A DNA stretch of 64,000 bases. Origin: Lactifluus volemus. Taxonomy: Eukaryota > Basidiomycota > Agaricomycetes > Russulales > Russulaceae. How positions within the stretch are numbered: position 1 is the stretch's first letter; every line of letters starts with the position of its first letter. Shown piece after piece: positions 43,793-55,448 of the stretch. The DNA lies in contig WTXI01000066.1 in the NCBI GenBank assembly GCA_022376515.1, forward strand, positions 1 to 64,000. The letters are read 5' to 3'. The notes below the pieces were generated by a model. It was not told the origin of the DNA. It saw nothing but the letters and a program-made list of their open reading frames with translations, and did not search any database. The position numbers and the translations under genes are program-made.

Positions 43793-44620
43793 TTATATTT
43801 CATCAGCCTGAGTTAGCTTTTTCTCCGGAGTGGACATTCCCGAAGCCGCACGCGTCTTGTCACGTCTTCGAGTAGCCACGATGAGGATAACTACGAGGAT
43901 GGAAGTGAAGAGCACTGAAAACCAACCGAAAATGGCAAGAAGGACAGCTAGAAGAAAGTTGGCATCTTCGTTCTCACAGCTCCGAAGACAGTTGAACCGC
44001 ACGACTTACCAGGATGTTGCTTGCTGTATTTGGTTGACTGACCCGTCGCAGTGACGATTGCTTGCGCAGTTTCTTGAGGTAGCTTTACGCCATCACGAAA
44101 GGCGGTGATTTTGGCTCCGTTGTTCGCCACGTTAATCGTATAGACAATATGGTTACTAAGAAGCGTCATATTGAAAGTGTTGAAGATTATCCCTTGGGTC
44201 TTCAGGAACCTAGTGGCAAACCCTGGCCGAACTACCGTGACCAGAATGGAAATTACTGCAAGGAGGGCTATAGTTGCGCAAACGGCTGATACGATGATGC
44301 CGGCCACATAGATATCTGTGTGGGCAAAGGGTTAGACAAGTGTAGTGAAGGAATGATAGTAGCAGAATTACCAGTGTTTTTCAGATGAACAGTCACGCCA
44401 GAGGGAACCTTTGCTTGAATATCTATCTGTGCCTGGTTCGACCTAGATAGAGGGATTATATTAACTTGTATATTATGTGGTGAGGAACGAAAGAAAGATA
44501 AGACACAAACTTTATCAGGGCATTCAGACCGATGGAGCCGCCGATGATACACGAAACCAAGGAAACGGCAAGAGCAATGAGCCGCTGTTTCTTGAGGGGG
44601 GGCGCGGGGGCGGTCGACAT
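43793..44620 (-). CDS. Small three-TM membrane protein, copy 2
   Basis: Four predicted exons on the - strand: 44620-44511, 44442-44372, 44315-44010 and 43947-43793. Their lengths of 110, 71, 306 and 155 nt are exactly those of the sister gene at 34,776-35,606, giving 213 residues. Segments at about residues 14-36, 64-88 and 163-188 are hydrophobic (IIVSAVCATIALLAVISIL; FSVLFTSILVVILIVATRR). Substitutions between the two copies keep the frame throughout. The loop holds AFRDGVKLPQETAQAIV. The family and function are unknown. Upstream is module M on its 3' side; the MFS fragment lies beyond its 5' end. Confidence 0.68.
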
Positions 44621-45189
44621 GGCGGGACTCGGAGGAGAAGGTCAAACGAGAGGTGGGTAATGAATTGGTGTTTATATATGGGAGACATCTTCAATAATAC
44701 CGAACTTTGCGCCCACATAACCTGTTCCTGGAACACTGATGTAAAAAAGGATAATCATAGAAGGCCTCTTGGTATTCACCACAGGGCGGTGCTATAAGAT
44801 TATGAGCGTGACCCGATAATGATGGAGCGAAATTAAGGGGGAAAATAATTGGATTCTTCAAGGCCATGACCCCGACTACCTATATTGTACTGTACTAGTT
44901 AGTACTGTATGTGGGATTTGTTCGTCCATCGACTCCATCCATTCAATTGACCCCTTATCACGTGACAGGTTTAAATGGAAGTTACAAATCAGGGGCGTTG
45001 CCAGTGGCGACCAAGGTTCATCACAGTATGAGACTGATTATTCGTCCCCGAGGAGTCGTAAGAAATGGGCACCAGCAACTCATTCGAGAATAGTGAAGAA
45101 TGTCGTTTTTCTTTTTTTTTGCATTGTTCGACTCGACTGAGATAATACAAGGTCGGTGGCCTATCTTTTCAAAGTTATTCGATCCACGT
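44621..45189. other. Spacer between three-TM gene and MFS fragment, unit 10
   Basis: Matches 35,607-36,159. It contains the likely promoter of the three-TM gene, where no clear motif is seen. No gene is supported. Confidence 0.4.
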
Positions 45190-45640
45190 ACTTCCATGTT
45201 TTGTTAAGGCGAAAAGTGACGCAGCAGCAGCGTGTCCCACTGTTCCTTGGATCGGGACCACCGTCTGCGGGAGACCATTCGTCGCACCAAGAGCTTGTTG
45301 GGAGCAGCAGAGCATACGTACTGTACATAGCGCTCTTTCAGCATGTTTCATAGATAGAAATTTGGTGAACACGTACCGAAGCCCATGTTGGAGATAGATA
45401 TTGACCCGAGCTGCAGCATGATAAATAAGCACCCATAATGCGCTTACGCCGCTACAGCGTAGTGGCGTCAAGTTCTCGAAGGGGAACATGAGATAGATTG
45501 GAACGAATGCGATGATACTTGTGATGAAGATGCGCCGCGGACCGAAACGCCAACGATGCGCGGGAAGGCGATATACTGAGGAATTTCATTCAGGGCCCAA
45601 TATCCGGTCATCCACAGACCAATGGAACAACTCGCGCGCG
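45190..45640 (-). pseudogene. MFS transporter 3' fragment, unit 10
   Basis: The reverse strand holds parts of MFS exon 7 (LPQTVVPIQGTVGHAAAASL) and exon 6, in broken frames. Homology stops after the SIGLWMTGYWALNEIPQY segment, where sequence unrelated to MFS begins (near 45,620). The same switch occurs in unit 11. Confidence 0.65.
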
Positions 45641-46511
45641 AAGTACACAAAATGTAGTAGAGAATGCCGGCTGGACCAAAGGGTTGTTGCAGCCATCATA
45701 GACACTGCGATTCGGCATCTCGACTGGCAGCTATGACCCATAACGCACACTAGAAATAGGCAGCAGGCTCCGAGTCAAGTAGCCTCTTGACTTGGAGTGC
45801 CAGGTTGAAGTAGTGGGTATGCGGTGGGTGGCAGAACCATGATTCGTACGCGTTGCTCTCAAATACTATGGTATCATGTTATAATTCTTGTATTGCTTCT
45901 CGGTTAAGAAGGGTCGTCGCGAAGAATAAGAAAGCGGGAGGCGGGCTGGGATGTTATGAACGATGAACCCCAGGTATATCAATATATCATGATTTGGCTT
46001 GTGGTACATACGGGGATCACCGCTTTCCACATGAAACAAGATCATATTTGATCCCTTTCCGACCTCTCAGGCTCGCGTGCCAAACCCTGGCAAGTTGCGC
46101 ACTTGGCTGTTTTCGCTGGTTATCGTTGGGAGAAGAAACAACGGACGCCGAAAAAAAATTGTCCATCTAGCATACTATTCGTGGGCGCTTTGTGAGGCAC
46201 GTGTTCGTGACGTGGCGTTTGTAGACAGCGCTTGAAGTGTTTGGAGGTGGTAAGACCCGTCTGCGCGCATACTGTACGAATATAACTGTAGGTGTGTGTG
46301 ATAAGTGATGAAAAGGAGGTGTGGCTCATGATGAGGTGACGGCGGCGAAGATGATGATGACGAGGCAGGTGGACCAATTCTGGATATAGGTCAGCGCCCA
46401 CCTTGCCCAAGGACGCCGTTGCCGCCACAGGAATGAGGCATCAGAGGCCTACACACTCAGGCTGCCGCACACTCTTCAATTGCACTCACGTCATTACTCA
46501 CCCCCCATAAA
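45641..46511. repeat. Foreign segment and upstream flank of F-box copy 11
   Basis: The first part (45,641-46,010) is shared with 49,430-49,735 and is not MFS. From about 46,010 it is the F-box upstream flank with a weak TATA-like spot near 46,270 and no dyad. No gene is supported. Confidence 0.4.
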
Positions 46512-48079
46512 ATGCCTGGTTGCTGCTCTACCATAATTTATTCTCGAAGGCTCGGCCGATGTAAGCAGATCCAAATCATGATCTGTGTGTCCCGATCTGT
46601 TCATAAACTTGCAAATTAATAGGGCTCAACAGCAATAGACGACACTCACCTATCCATATACTCAACAATGATGTCCTTCTCCATATATTTCATCTCTATC
46701 GGCTGGCAGAACCGGACGAATATGAATTGGAGAACGGCTTCTGGCACTTAAAATGGTCCCGTCAACGTTGGTGGTACAAACTTGCACATGTTTGTCAACT
46801 GTGGCGAGATCTTATTCTTGGATCACCATCCCTACTCAACCTTCACCTCTTCTGCGCCAATGGTGTGCCTGTAGCGGACATGCTCGCCCATTCACCACCT
46901 CTACCACTCACCATCTGTTATGACACTGAACCGGAGATAACAGCAGAAGATGAATCGGGTATATTGCTCGCCCTTTCGCACCGTGATCGCGTGCGTCACA
47001 TTCACTTTTGGAACCTCCCAAATATGGGGAAGATCATCACAGCTATGGATAATCAATTCCCAATTCTGGAACGCCTGTATATCTATTCTCTTACAGAAGT
47101 TGTCCTTCCTTCCACGTTTCAAGCAAGGTTTCAAGCCCCCAATCTATGTCATCTCAGAATGTGTGAGGCTTCCCTTCCAATTGGATCGCCATTACTCGCC
47201 ACTACTGCAGCAGGACTAGTCACTCTCGAGCTTATGCATATCCCAGCATCCGCTTATTTTCCTCCAAGTTATATCCTTACCCGGCTTTCGCTTATGATCC
47301 AGCTTGAGATACTGACCATTGGATTTAAATCCCCTATCCCCAACCATGATGTTGAAAGGCTGTTGCGTCAGACCCCGGACGTAACCCAAGTCACACTTCC
47401 TAACCTACGCAAATTTGAGTTCAATGGCGTGAGCGCCTATTTGGAAGGCCTTGTTGCTTGGATCAGCGCCCCTTCTCTCAACATGCTTCATGTCAAACTG
47501 TTTAATCAGTCCCCCTTTACTTTTCCAAACCTCTTGCAGTTCATGCAAACGTCCGAGAACCTCACATTCAGCGCTGTCCAGGTATTTTTCGGTGCGCTTG
47601 CAGTTTCTATATATGCTGTCCCTTGGGCGTGGAAAACTCCCTTGGCTATGCGGATCACGTGCGGACATCTCGACAGGCAGGTTGAGTCTGCATTGCAATT
47701 CATTGGTACACTTTCACCCGTACTTTCTATTGTCGAGCAAGTCACATTCAGCTACGAAGAGCACAAATATTCATCAGAATGGCACAACAATGTCGACCAA
47801 AGACTGTGGCGTGAACTTCTTAGGCCGTTCACCAACGCGAAGACCATTCATGTACACCATGGTCTCGCCAGCAAAATATTCCGTTCCTTTCCATCTGACG
47901 ACGGAGAGCCACCACTGGAGCTCCTTCCAAACCTTGAGGAGGTTGGATATTCTGGAGAAAGCGATGCTCGGGACGCAATTACCGCATTTCTCAATGAACG
48001 ACAAGTAGCAGGCCATCCTGTCAGCCTACGCTTGGTGGAGCGTTCGATCTTCGATGAGCCTGTGGACCTGTACGCGTGA
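46512..48079 (+). CDS. F-box-like protein, array copy 11
   Basis: Predicted join of 46512-46560 and 46623-48079, giving 501 residues. The 62 nt intron (GTAAGC to AATAG) is not a multiple of three, and splicing joins the first exon (MPGCCSTIIYSRRLGR) in frame to the F-box exon. It therefore supports the intron model of the whole family. The F-box region reads HILNNDVLLHIFHLYRL, then WWYKLAHVCQLWR and SPSLLNLHLFCANGVPVAD. There is a four-residue duplication-like insertion (the FQARFQAPN stretch) in the body. The end is RSIFDEPVDLYA. Role inferred from family only. Confidence 0.82.
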
Positions 48080-48849
48080 GCGCTGCAACAACTTGAATGG
48101 AGCTCATTGGTGGATCAAAGTACGTCTCGACACAACTATCCATATCTTAGTCGCGCTCACACTCGCATCTATTCTCCTGTTCATGACGACCGTCAGGATC
48201 CTAGTCAATGTGATTACTCGGAGATCGTCAGCATCTTGATGACTACCTTCCTCAGATCTTTTAGTAAGATTTGTCTCTGCATACATGTTGGCCGTGTTAT
48301 TTCGCATTTCAAGCACGGTATCATTTCTTTGCGTACACTCTATGAATGTTGTACCTACCATCTTCGCCATCACCCCTCCTTCGACCATAGACAGATCTAG
48401 CGATTCCGACTTTCTCACCGTAGTTCTTTGCTCTCTCCTGCTGACCATCGTGTATACTGGATATGATTGGATTTGGAGATCACAGCGTTTTGATACACGC
48501 CTAAAATGGGCCAGCTCATAACTTCAATTCACAATTCCCACTACGCGAACCTCTGTCCAGGTAGTAGTCTTAGGGGCTGATGCACACAGATGGATAGAGC
48601 CCGGGCCACCTGAACGCAGCACTGAGGACTCGGTACCCTAGACTGCCAGTGGAGACTCGGAGTTGGGATTACGAGTCGGGTCGATTCTAGGTTTGTTATG
48701 AGACCGATTATTCGTCCCCGCGAAGTCTGTGCCCTCAACGGAGTCGTAGGAGATGGGTACCAGCAACTCATTGAAAATCCAGGACGAGAATGTCATTTAT
48801 TTTGCATTGTACAACTCGACTGAGATAACAAAAGGTCAAAATACGTCGT
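48080..48849. repeat. Array 3' flank, unit 11
   Basis: The conserved downstream flank without a long TAG tract. No gene is supported. Confidence 0.45.
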
Positions 48850-49430
48850 GACATATCTTTTCAAGTTATTCAATCCGCCTTTTCACCTACTTCCATGTGG
48901 TCTTTGGAAGCTGTACAGCAAAGCACGAGCTACCACATACAGCGGCGAGCAGTGTAATATACGTGAAATATCCACCCAAGATGGCGTTTTGACTGAAAAG
49001 GCGAAACGTGACGCGACTCACTGTTGTTCGGATCAAGACTACCGTCTGCGGGAGACCGTTCGTCGCACCAAGAGATCGCTTGTTGGGCGCAGCAGAGCAT
49101 ACTTACTAGTACACGAGTACTGAACCTTACAATTTACAGCGCTCTTTCAGTATGGTTCATGTAGTAGATAGAAGTTTGACGAACACGTACTGAAGCCCAT
49201 GTTGGAGATAGACATTGACCCGAGCTGCAGCATGATAAGCACCCACAATGCGCTCACGCCGCTACCGGAGCGTAGTAGCGTCAAGTTCTCGAAGGGGAAC
49301 ATGAGACAGATTGGGACGAATGCGGTGATACTTGTGATGAAGACGCGTCGCGGATCGAAGCGCCCAACGATGCGCGGAAGGGTCCAATATCCGGCCATCC
49401 ACAGATCGATGGAACAAGTCGCGCGCGAAG
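48850..49430 (-). pseudogene. MFS transporter 3' fragment, unit 11
   Basis: The reverse strand matches MFS exon 7 (damaged) and exon 6 (PRRVFITSITAFVPICLM, SGSGVSALWVLIML, SMSISNMGF). An open frame of 148 codons (49,593-49,147) joins exon 6 to an upstream non-MFS segment beginning MVFEAPVRIMVLPPTAY, making a chimera. It lacks the first seven or so membrane segments and ends where intron 6 would begin, so it is unlikely to transport anything. Confidence 0.65.
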
Positions 49431-50346
49431 TACACAAAATGTTAGTAGAGAATGTAGTAGAGATACCGGCAGGACCAAAAGTCCGTTGCAGCCACCACAG
49501 CCACTGCGATTCGACATCTCGACTTGCAGCTATGACCCGTGGGTACGCGGTGGGTGGCAGCACCATGATTCGTACGGGTGCCTCAAATACCATGGTATCA
49601 CGTTAGTACTCTTTCTTGGATGAGAAGGGTCGTCTGAGGAATAAGAAAGGGGGAGTGGGTGGGAGGATTGTGAACGATGAACCCCAGATATATCATGATT
49701 TGACTTGTGGTACGTACGGGGATCACTGCAGCCAGCGACCGTTGTCCACACTCTACCTGCCCTTGAACACGATATCTCATAGCTTATCCAGCACTCTTCT
49801 GTCTGTGGTGTCTGTTCATTTGCATTCGTGGGTGCGGGCGGGGCGGGACGCCATGGCAGTACGGAGCGAAGACGTCAAGCTAGTATGAAACAAGATCGAA
49901 TTTGATCCGGTACGACCTCTGGCGCGCCAAATCCTGGGCAAGTTGCGCACTTGGCTATCCCGATTGGGAGAAGAAACAACGCACATCAAAAACGTCCATC
50001 TAGCAGGGCTGTACGTCCTTAGTGTTCGTAGCACTTTGTGTGGCATGTGTTCGTGACGTGGCATTGGTGAAAAGCGCTTGAAGTGTTTTGAAGGTGGTAA
50101 TGTATTGACCTGTCTGCGCGCATACGGTATAAAGGTAGGTGTGGCTTATAATGAGGTGATGACGGCGACGATGATGATGACGAGGAAGATGGACGTCAGT
50201 GTCGACTTCCGATTCTGGATATAGGTCAGCGCCCAAAGACGCCGCCACCGCCACGGGCCAGAGGCATCGGACGTTCAAGACTTGGAGGCCTACACTTTGC
50301 TGTACACTCTTTGATCGCACCCACGTTATTACTCACCTCCCCGAAA
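49431..50346. repeat. Foreign segment and upstream flank of F-box copy 12
   Basis: 49,431-49,735 is shared with 45,641-46,010. The rest is the F-box upstream flank with a GC-rich run near 49,835 and a TATA-like TATAAAG at 50128. The dyad is degenerate (ggacgtcagtgtcgac near 50,191). Confidence 0.45.
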
Positions 50347-51939
50347 ATGCCTGGTTGCTGCTCTACCATAATTTATCCTCCCCTCATCAGAAGGCTCGGC
50401 CAATGTAAGCAGATCCAAATCATGATTTGTGTCCCGATCTGTTTACAAACTTGCAAATTAATAGGGCTCAACAGCAATAGACGACACTCACCTATCCATA
50501 TACTCAACAACGATGTGCTTCTCCATATATTTCATCTCTATCGGCTGGCAGAATCGGTCGAATATCGCGATGGCACTGGGAGGTACCTGCCAGTGATTGC
50601 TTGGCACCGCCAACGTTGGTGGTACAAACTGGCACATGTTTGTCAGCTGTGGCGAAATCTTATTCTTGAATCACCATCCCGACTCGACCTTCATCTCTAC
50701 TGCACCAATGGTGTGCCCGTAGCGGACATGCTTGCAGATTCACCACCTCTACCACTCGCCATCTGTTATGACGCTATGGATCAAGAGATAACAGCAGAGG
50801 ATGAATCGGGTATATTACTCGCACTTTCTCATCGTGACCGCGTGCGTCACATTTACTTTCGGATGCCAAATGTGGGGAAGTTCGTCACAGCTATGGATGG
50901 TCAATTCCCAATTCTGGAACGCATGTATATATTTTCTTTGACTGAAGTGGCCCTTCCTGTGGCGTTTCAAGCCCCCAATCTATGCCATCTCAGACTATGG
51001 ACAGCTTCCCTTCCAATTGGGTCACCCTTACTTGCCACTTCTGCCGCGGGACTCGTCACTCTCGTGCTTGAAAATATCCCAACATCGGCCAATTTCCCTC
51101 CAAGCTATATTCTTACCCGGCTTTCGCTTATGCTCCAGCTCGAGATACTGGCCATTGGACTTAAATCCCCTATCCCCAACCATGGTGTTGAAAGGCAGTT
51201 GCGCCAGACCCCGGACATGATCCAAGTCACACTTCCTAACCTACACGAATTTGAGTTCAATGGCGTGAGCGCCTATTTGGAAGCCCTTGTTGCTCCGATC
51301 AGCGCCCCTTCCCTCAACGTCCTTCGTATCCATCTTTTTAATCAGCTCTCCTTTACCGTTCCCCGCCTCTTACAGTTCATACAAACATCCGAGAGCCTCA
51401 CATTAAGCGCTGTCCAGGTAACTTTCGGTGCGCTTGCCGTTTCACTAATTGCGGCCCCTTGGACGTGGAAAACTCCCTTGGTATTACGGATCATGTGCCG
51501 ACATCTCGACTGGCAAGTCGCGTCCGCAGCGCAATTCTTTGGTACACTTTCACCCGTACTTTCTATTGTCGAGCAAGTCACATTCAGCTACGAAGAGCAC
51601 GATCAATCATCAGAATGGCACAACAATGTCGACCGAAGACAGTGGCGTGAGCTCCTTAGGCCGTTCACCAACGCGAAGACCATTCATGTTCAAGGTGATC
51701 TCGTCAGCAAAATCTTCGGTGCCTTACCATCTGACGATGGAGAGCCACCACTGGAGCTCCTTCCGAGCCTTGAGGAGGTTGGATATTCTGGAGGACATGA
51801 TGATATGCCCCCATTTTTCACATTTCTCAATGAACGACACGTATCGGGCCATCCCGTGAGCCTTCGCTTGGTGGATCTTCGATTTTCTATATACCTCTGG
51901 GACACTACTAGCGTGTGGACGCCGCAGAGATGGAGCTAA
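50347..51939 (+). CDS. F-box-like protein, array copy 12
   Basis: Predicted join of 50347-50404 and 50465-51939, giving 510 residues. The start gives MPGCCSTIIYPPLIRR; an earlier in-frame ATG at 50311 lies in the promoter-like region and is not conserved. The 60 nt intron (GTAAGC to AATAG) is a multiple of three. The F-box region reads HILNNDVLLHIFHLYRL, then WWYKLAHVCQLWR and SPSRLDLHLYCTNGVPVAD. The end is unusual: after LRLVD the frame differs from the sisters (RFSIYLWDTTSVWTPQRWS), the sign of a late frameshift that left the stop only slightly displaced. It is the last copy of the array. Role inferred from family only. Confidence 0.8.
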   Translation: MPGCCSTIIYPPLIRRLGQCKQIQIMICVPICLQTCKLIGLNSNRRHSPIHILNNDVLLHIFHLYRLAESVEYRDGTGRYLPVIAWHRQRWWYKLAHVCQLWRNLILESPSRLDLHLYCTNGVPVADMLADSPPLPLAICYDAMDQEITAEDESGILLALSHRDRVRHIYFRMPNVGKFVTAMDGQFPILERMYIFSLTEVALPVAFQAPNLCHLRLWTASLPIGSPLLATSAAGLVTLVLENIPTSANFPPSYILTRLSLMLQLEILAIGLKSPIPNHGVERQLRQTPDMIQVTLPNLHEFEFNGVSAYLEALVAPISAPSLNVLRIHLFNQLSFTVPRLLQFIQTSESLTLSAVQVTFGALAVSLIAAPWTWKTPLVLRIMCRHLDWQVASAAQFFGTLSPVLSIVEQVTFSYEEHDQSSEWHNNVDRRQWRELLRPFTNAKTIHVQGDLVSKIFGALPSDDGEPPLELLPSLEEVGYSGGHDDMPPFFTFLNERHVSGHPVSLRLVDLRFSIYLWDTTSVWTPQRWS

Positions 51940-52500
51940 TTGATGCATCGAAGTATGTCTCGACATATCTTAATCTCGCTCACACCATAACACCCGCTTA
52001 CCCTCCTGTTCATGATGACCACCAGATTTTAGTCATTGATGAGATCGCAACAAAGCGGCCCAATACTGGCTTATGCATTCTTGACGACTATCACGTGCCC
52101 TTCCTCAAATTCTCTAAGTATAATTTGTCTCTCCATACATGTTGACCATCGTGATTTCGCGTTTCGAGCACGGTGTCATTTCCTTGCGATGTATTTACGT
52201 ACACCCTACGACTGTTATGCCTACCAGCTTCGCCATCACCCGTTCTTCAATCATGGATGAATCTAGCTATTCCAACTTTCTCGCCGCAGTTCTTTGCTCT
52301 CTCCTGCTGACTATCGTGTATAAGTGTCAAGTTCTGGATATGATTATTTGGATATCATTAGCGTTTTTGATACACGTCTAAATGGGCCAGCTCCACAACT
52401 GCAATTCCTACCATGCAAAGTCTTCCCACCTCTGTCCAAGTAGTCAAGTAGTAGTAGCCGTAGTAGTAGTGGGGATGGATAGAGCTCGGGCCTGTGTCAT
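51940..52500. repeat. Array 3' flank, unit 12
   Basis: The conserved downstream flank, ending with an imperfect TAG-rich tract near 52,445 and the start of the tggatagagctcggg block. The array ends here. Confidence 0.5.
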
Positions 52501-52539
52501 CTCGGCTTGAGGTGTTTCATTACATTTTGATGTGACATA

Positions 52540-52790
52540 GCACAATCCGTCGTGGCTCCTGCTACTAGTACTGAGATAGCAACGAAATTGAACGGGGTTA
52601 CGAAACCTAACAGCCTCCTACCCTGCCGCGCCTGATCAGGCCAAAACGGCCCATTCCCGGTCACTCCCTCTGAGTTCCATGTTTCCGCACAGTATTTCAA
52701 GACGCGGGTGGAACTTGGAGATGAGGGAGAAAGTAACTGGAGCGAAGATAATCGAGTATACTTCGAAATGCGAGGCGAAAAAAGTGTGGG
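52540..52790 (-). pseudogene. Possible P5C dehydrogenase relic
   Basis: The - strand reads ETWNSEG, then LLGFVTPFNFVAIS followed by an AGA-containing stretch. This resembles the segment of delta-1-pyrroline-5-carboxylate dehydrogenase in which WNR...EGFVYAVTPFNFTAI is followed by a Gly/Ala-rich turn. Only about 60 residues can be compared, with an internal gap, and no catalytic Cys or Glu is present. It could be chance. If real it is a scrap with no function. Confidence 0.3.
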
Positions 52791-52920
52791 ACACATTTTT
52801 ATTGCAAGAGCTAAAAGGAGGTACTAGAAGGCTTTGGTAGCAAGAGAAGAAATCAAGGGAGTGGAGGAGCGAATGAATGACTCGGGTCGGGATGTAAAGA
52901 ACGAAAGGAAAGAATAAGTC

Positions 52921-55448
52921 TTAATCTTTATCTTTATGTGTCTTCAGAGCATGGCGATGATGAGGACGAGGATCGTTCGCGTTGACAAACTTATCGTACG
53001 CCGGGCAAAGGTCCCTCCATTGGTCTGGATAGGACAATCACGTATCCATGAGCGTTCAGGTACACAGATAGATTGTACTGGGACGTACCATTCACAATAT
53101 CCTTCGTCGAAACCTCAGGGACATCCTCAGCAAATACCACAGCGAAGCCCCTGTGATGTGAACGCGTCAGTACGTTGACAATCTACCGTCTCACTAGGAG
53201 AAAAAGCTCCAACTCACTTCTTCAAGTGCCAGTCCATGTGGCAGTGAAGGAACCAGGGACCAGGGTTGTCAGTGAAGAAACGAATCGTCACATTATCTCC
53301 CTGATCACCGATGCTCACAACATCACGGATCACAGGATTGTCGAAGTTGTAGGTCGAACTACCGGCGCTGCGGACAACGTGGAATGAGTGACCGTGTAAG
53401 TGGATAGGATGCTTGTGGATAACAACAGTCAATATCCCACGATAACCACAAAGCCTTTGGCACTCACCGGTCCACCAGGAACACCTCCGGGAATCGTAAT
53501 TTCTACGCTTTTATTACCTTCAAGACCGTAGATGCTTCCTTTAGGGACAAGATCGGACGCTTTTGCCCATTCAGTATTTGGAGCAACACCGGGACAATAG
53601 GAGCATCGAAGGTAAACCCATTTATGAGAAATTCGGTAAAGTCATCGCTCTCGGAGTGTGTTAATGACATGTACCTCGCCTAGAAAGTGGCGCTTACGAG
53701 TGTGACGTTGAGATTGATATTGATGTCAGCACCACCAGGGAAGGGTTGACCGGGCTAGATTAAATGATATCATGATGAATGACTGAAACAGACAATACAA
53801 GCTTACAACAGGATCTACTTTCACGTCGAGTGGCTATACAGTAAGTCAAGTCGTTAGCTTCATAAGGGAAGAAGAGGTACATGTAGCATACATGAAGGTC
53901 TTTCTCATTGAGCGGTAGCATACTCATAGGAATGTTCACAGTGGGGTCGTTCGATGGGCTCTGGGGGGATGCCCCGACGTAGCGAAGAATGGCCAGGTTA
54001 GTGAAATCAGTGAAGCTCTGGTTCATCATCTGGTTCATCATCATCATCATATCGGGAAGTGCACGAATCCCTGCGCACGTTAAAGTCAGATCACGGAATG
54101 TCAGCGAACTGTGAATAATATACAGTAATTGTCAATTTCTTGGTTCGCAGCGAGCTAAGAAACGCTAAGGCGTAAGGAACTTGTTTGAGCATTAAAATCA
54201 ACTTACAACAACCGAATAACGTTGACCTGTTTAAGACATTCATCGTACTTAGCATTGTAAAAAATCGCCTTAGATCTACTTACCAGCAAGGATCTCAAGA
54301 GAATCGACGACCAGGGGCTGAACATTGTTACCGTCAACCTCTATGATGGTAAGTTGATGGCTGTCGATTGAGAAGACAAAACCAGGATCGCAAGAGATAG
54401 AGACGATGCGGAGTCGGTAGCTGTTATTGTTACCGCACGTCAAGCTTTCATTCGGTACAACGCTGAATTGCAACACTAACCGTTGGCCCCGTATAACATT
54501 CACCACAGCAAAGTCGACGATAGGACCACCCATATAATGGCCCTTTCCGTTATTAAGGTGGAGTTGAACTCTCTTGGAGAATGTCCAGCCTGGACGTCCG
54601 AATCAAGGAAGGCATAAACACTCACGGATCCAGCGGCGCCTCTAAGGAACTGTAGTGATACCAGTCCGCAAGTGTAATAACAGTACTCGCTGAGCGAAGT
54701 GAGTTTATTTATGGCCCACTTAAACCCTTACATCTAACTCACCGTCATCAATGTCATATTGATCTTTGTGAGGGTCATTCGGATCGTAAATGACAAGAGG
54801 TCCACGCAATCCGTCACAATATTGAGCCTTGAAATGACTGTGATACCAATATGTACCCTGTGATGCAAGACGTACATGACAGAGTCAGAAGTGGTGAAAA
54901 TAGCAAGGTGCAGTACCGTTTGCTCCCGTGCATTGAACTTATAGAGGAAGCTTTCTTTCGGTATAATAGGGCACTGGGTGACGAAGGCAGCGCCATCTAG
55001 GTAATTGGTTGTCCTTTGGAAGATACCGTGCCAATGCTGCAGAGCATAAACAACTGGATTCTGATGACGTGAAAAGATAACTTTACAATAGAAGTTTCAA
55101 GATCCAACGATGAATCTTGCAAATGATTGATGACGTTGAGCTCAAAGTTGTCGCCCTGGATGTGACTTATTAAAAGCCAGACATAGGGACTATTCTGAGA
55201 GATCTACCTTTTTTGCTTTGATTAATGGACCAGGGAATTGACCATTGACAAGGGTAGCGCTGCATACAGGGCGACGGTCAATGACATCTGTAATAGTAGC
55301 AATGACAGGTGATTTACTGGCGAAGGTACCCGTCTGGAGCTATCGGAGCGTTGACAATGTGAAGAGCAGAAACGGGGCCAATGGTAGCCTGAGCTTGGAC
55401 GCTTGCTGATAGAACGGCAAGGAAACCAACGAGGGAGAGGGGCCGCAT
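52921..55448 (-). CDS. Laccase (multicopper oxidase) with one apparent frameshift
   Basis: Laccases oxidise phenols with reduction of O2 to water and act outside the cell. The start at 55448 gives a secretion signal ([19 protein letters not shown]) followed by [20 protein letters not shown]. All four copper motifs are readable: HWHGIFQ (near 55,035), [18 protein letters not shown] (near 54,840), [10 protein letters not shown] (near 53,400) and [11 protein letters not shown] (near 53,240). The gene has ten or more short introns of 48-70 nt. The C-terminus reads DLCPAYDKF and stops at 52,921. In the exon before the third motif the frame changes near 53,561-53,570: [15 protein letters not shown] and [17 protein letters not shown] lie one base apart, although introns on both sides have matching phase. 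Another exon edge near 54,550 seems shifted by two bases. It is either a sequencing error in a homopolymer or a recent loss of function. Confidence 0.8.
53561..53570 (-). other. Apparent 1 bp deletion in laccase
   Basis: The reading ttttgcccat (+ strand) lies at the exact place where the laccase frame shifts between the ILNG and SDLVPKG segments. One extra base in either homopolymer would restore a single frame. Confidence 0.6.
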
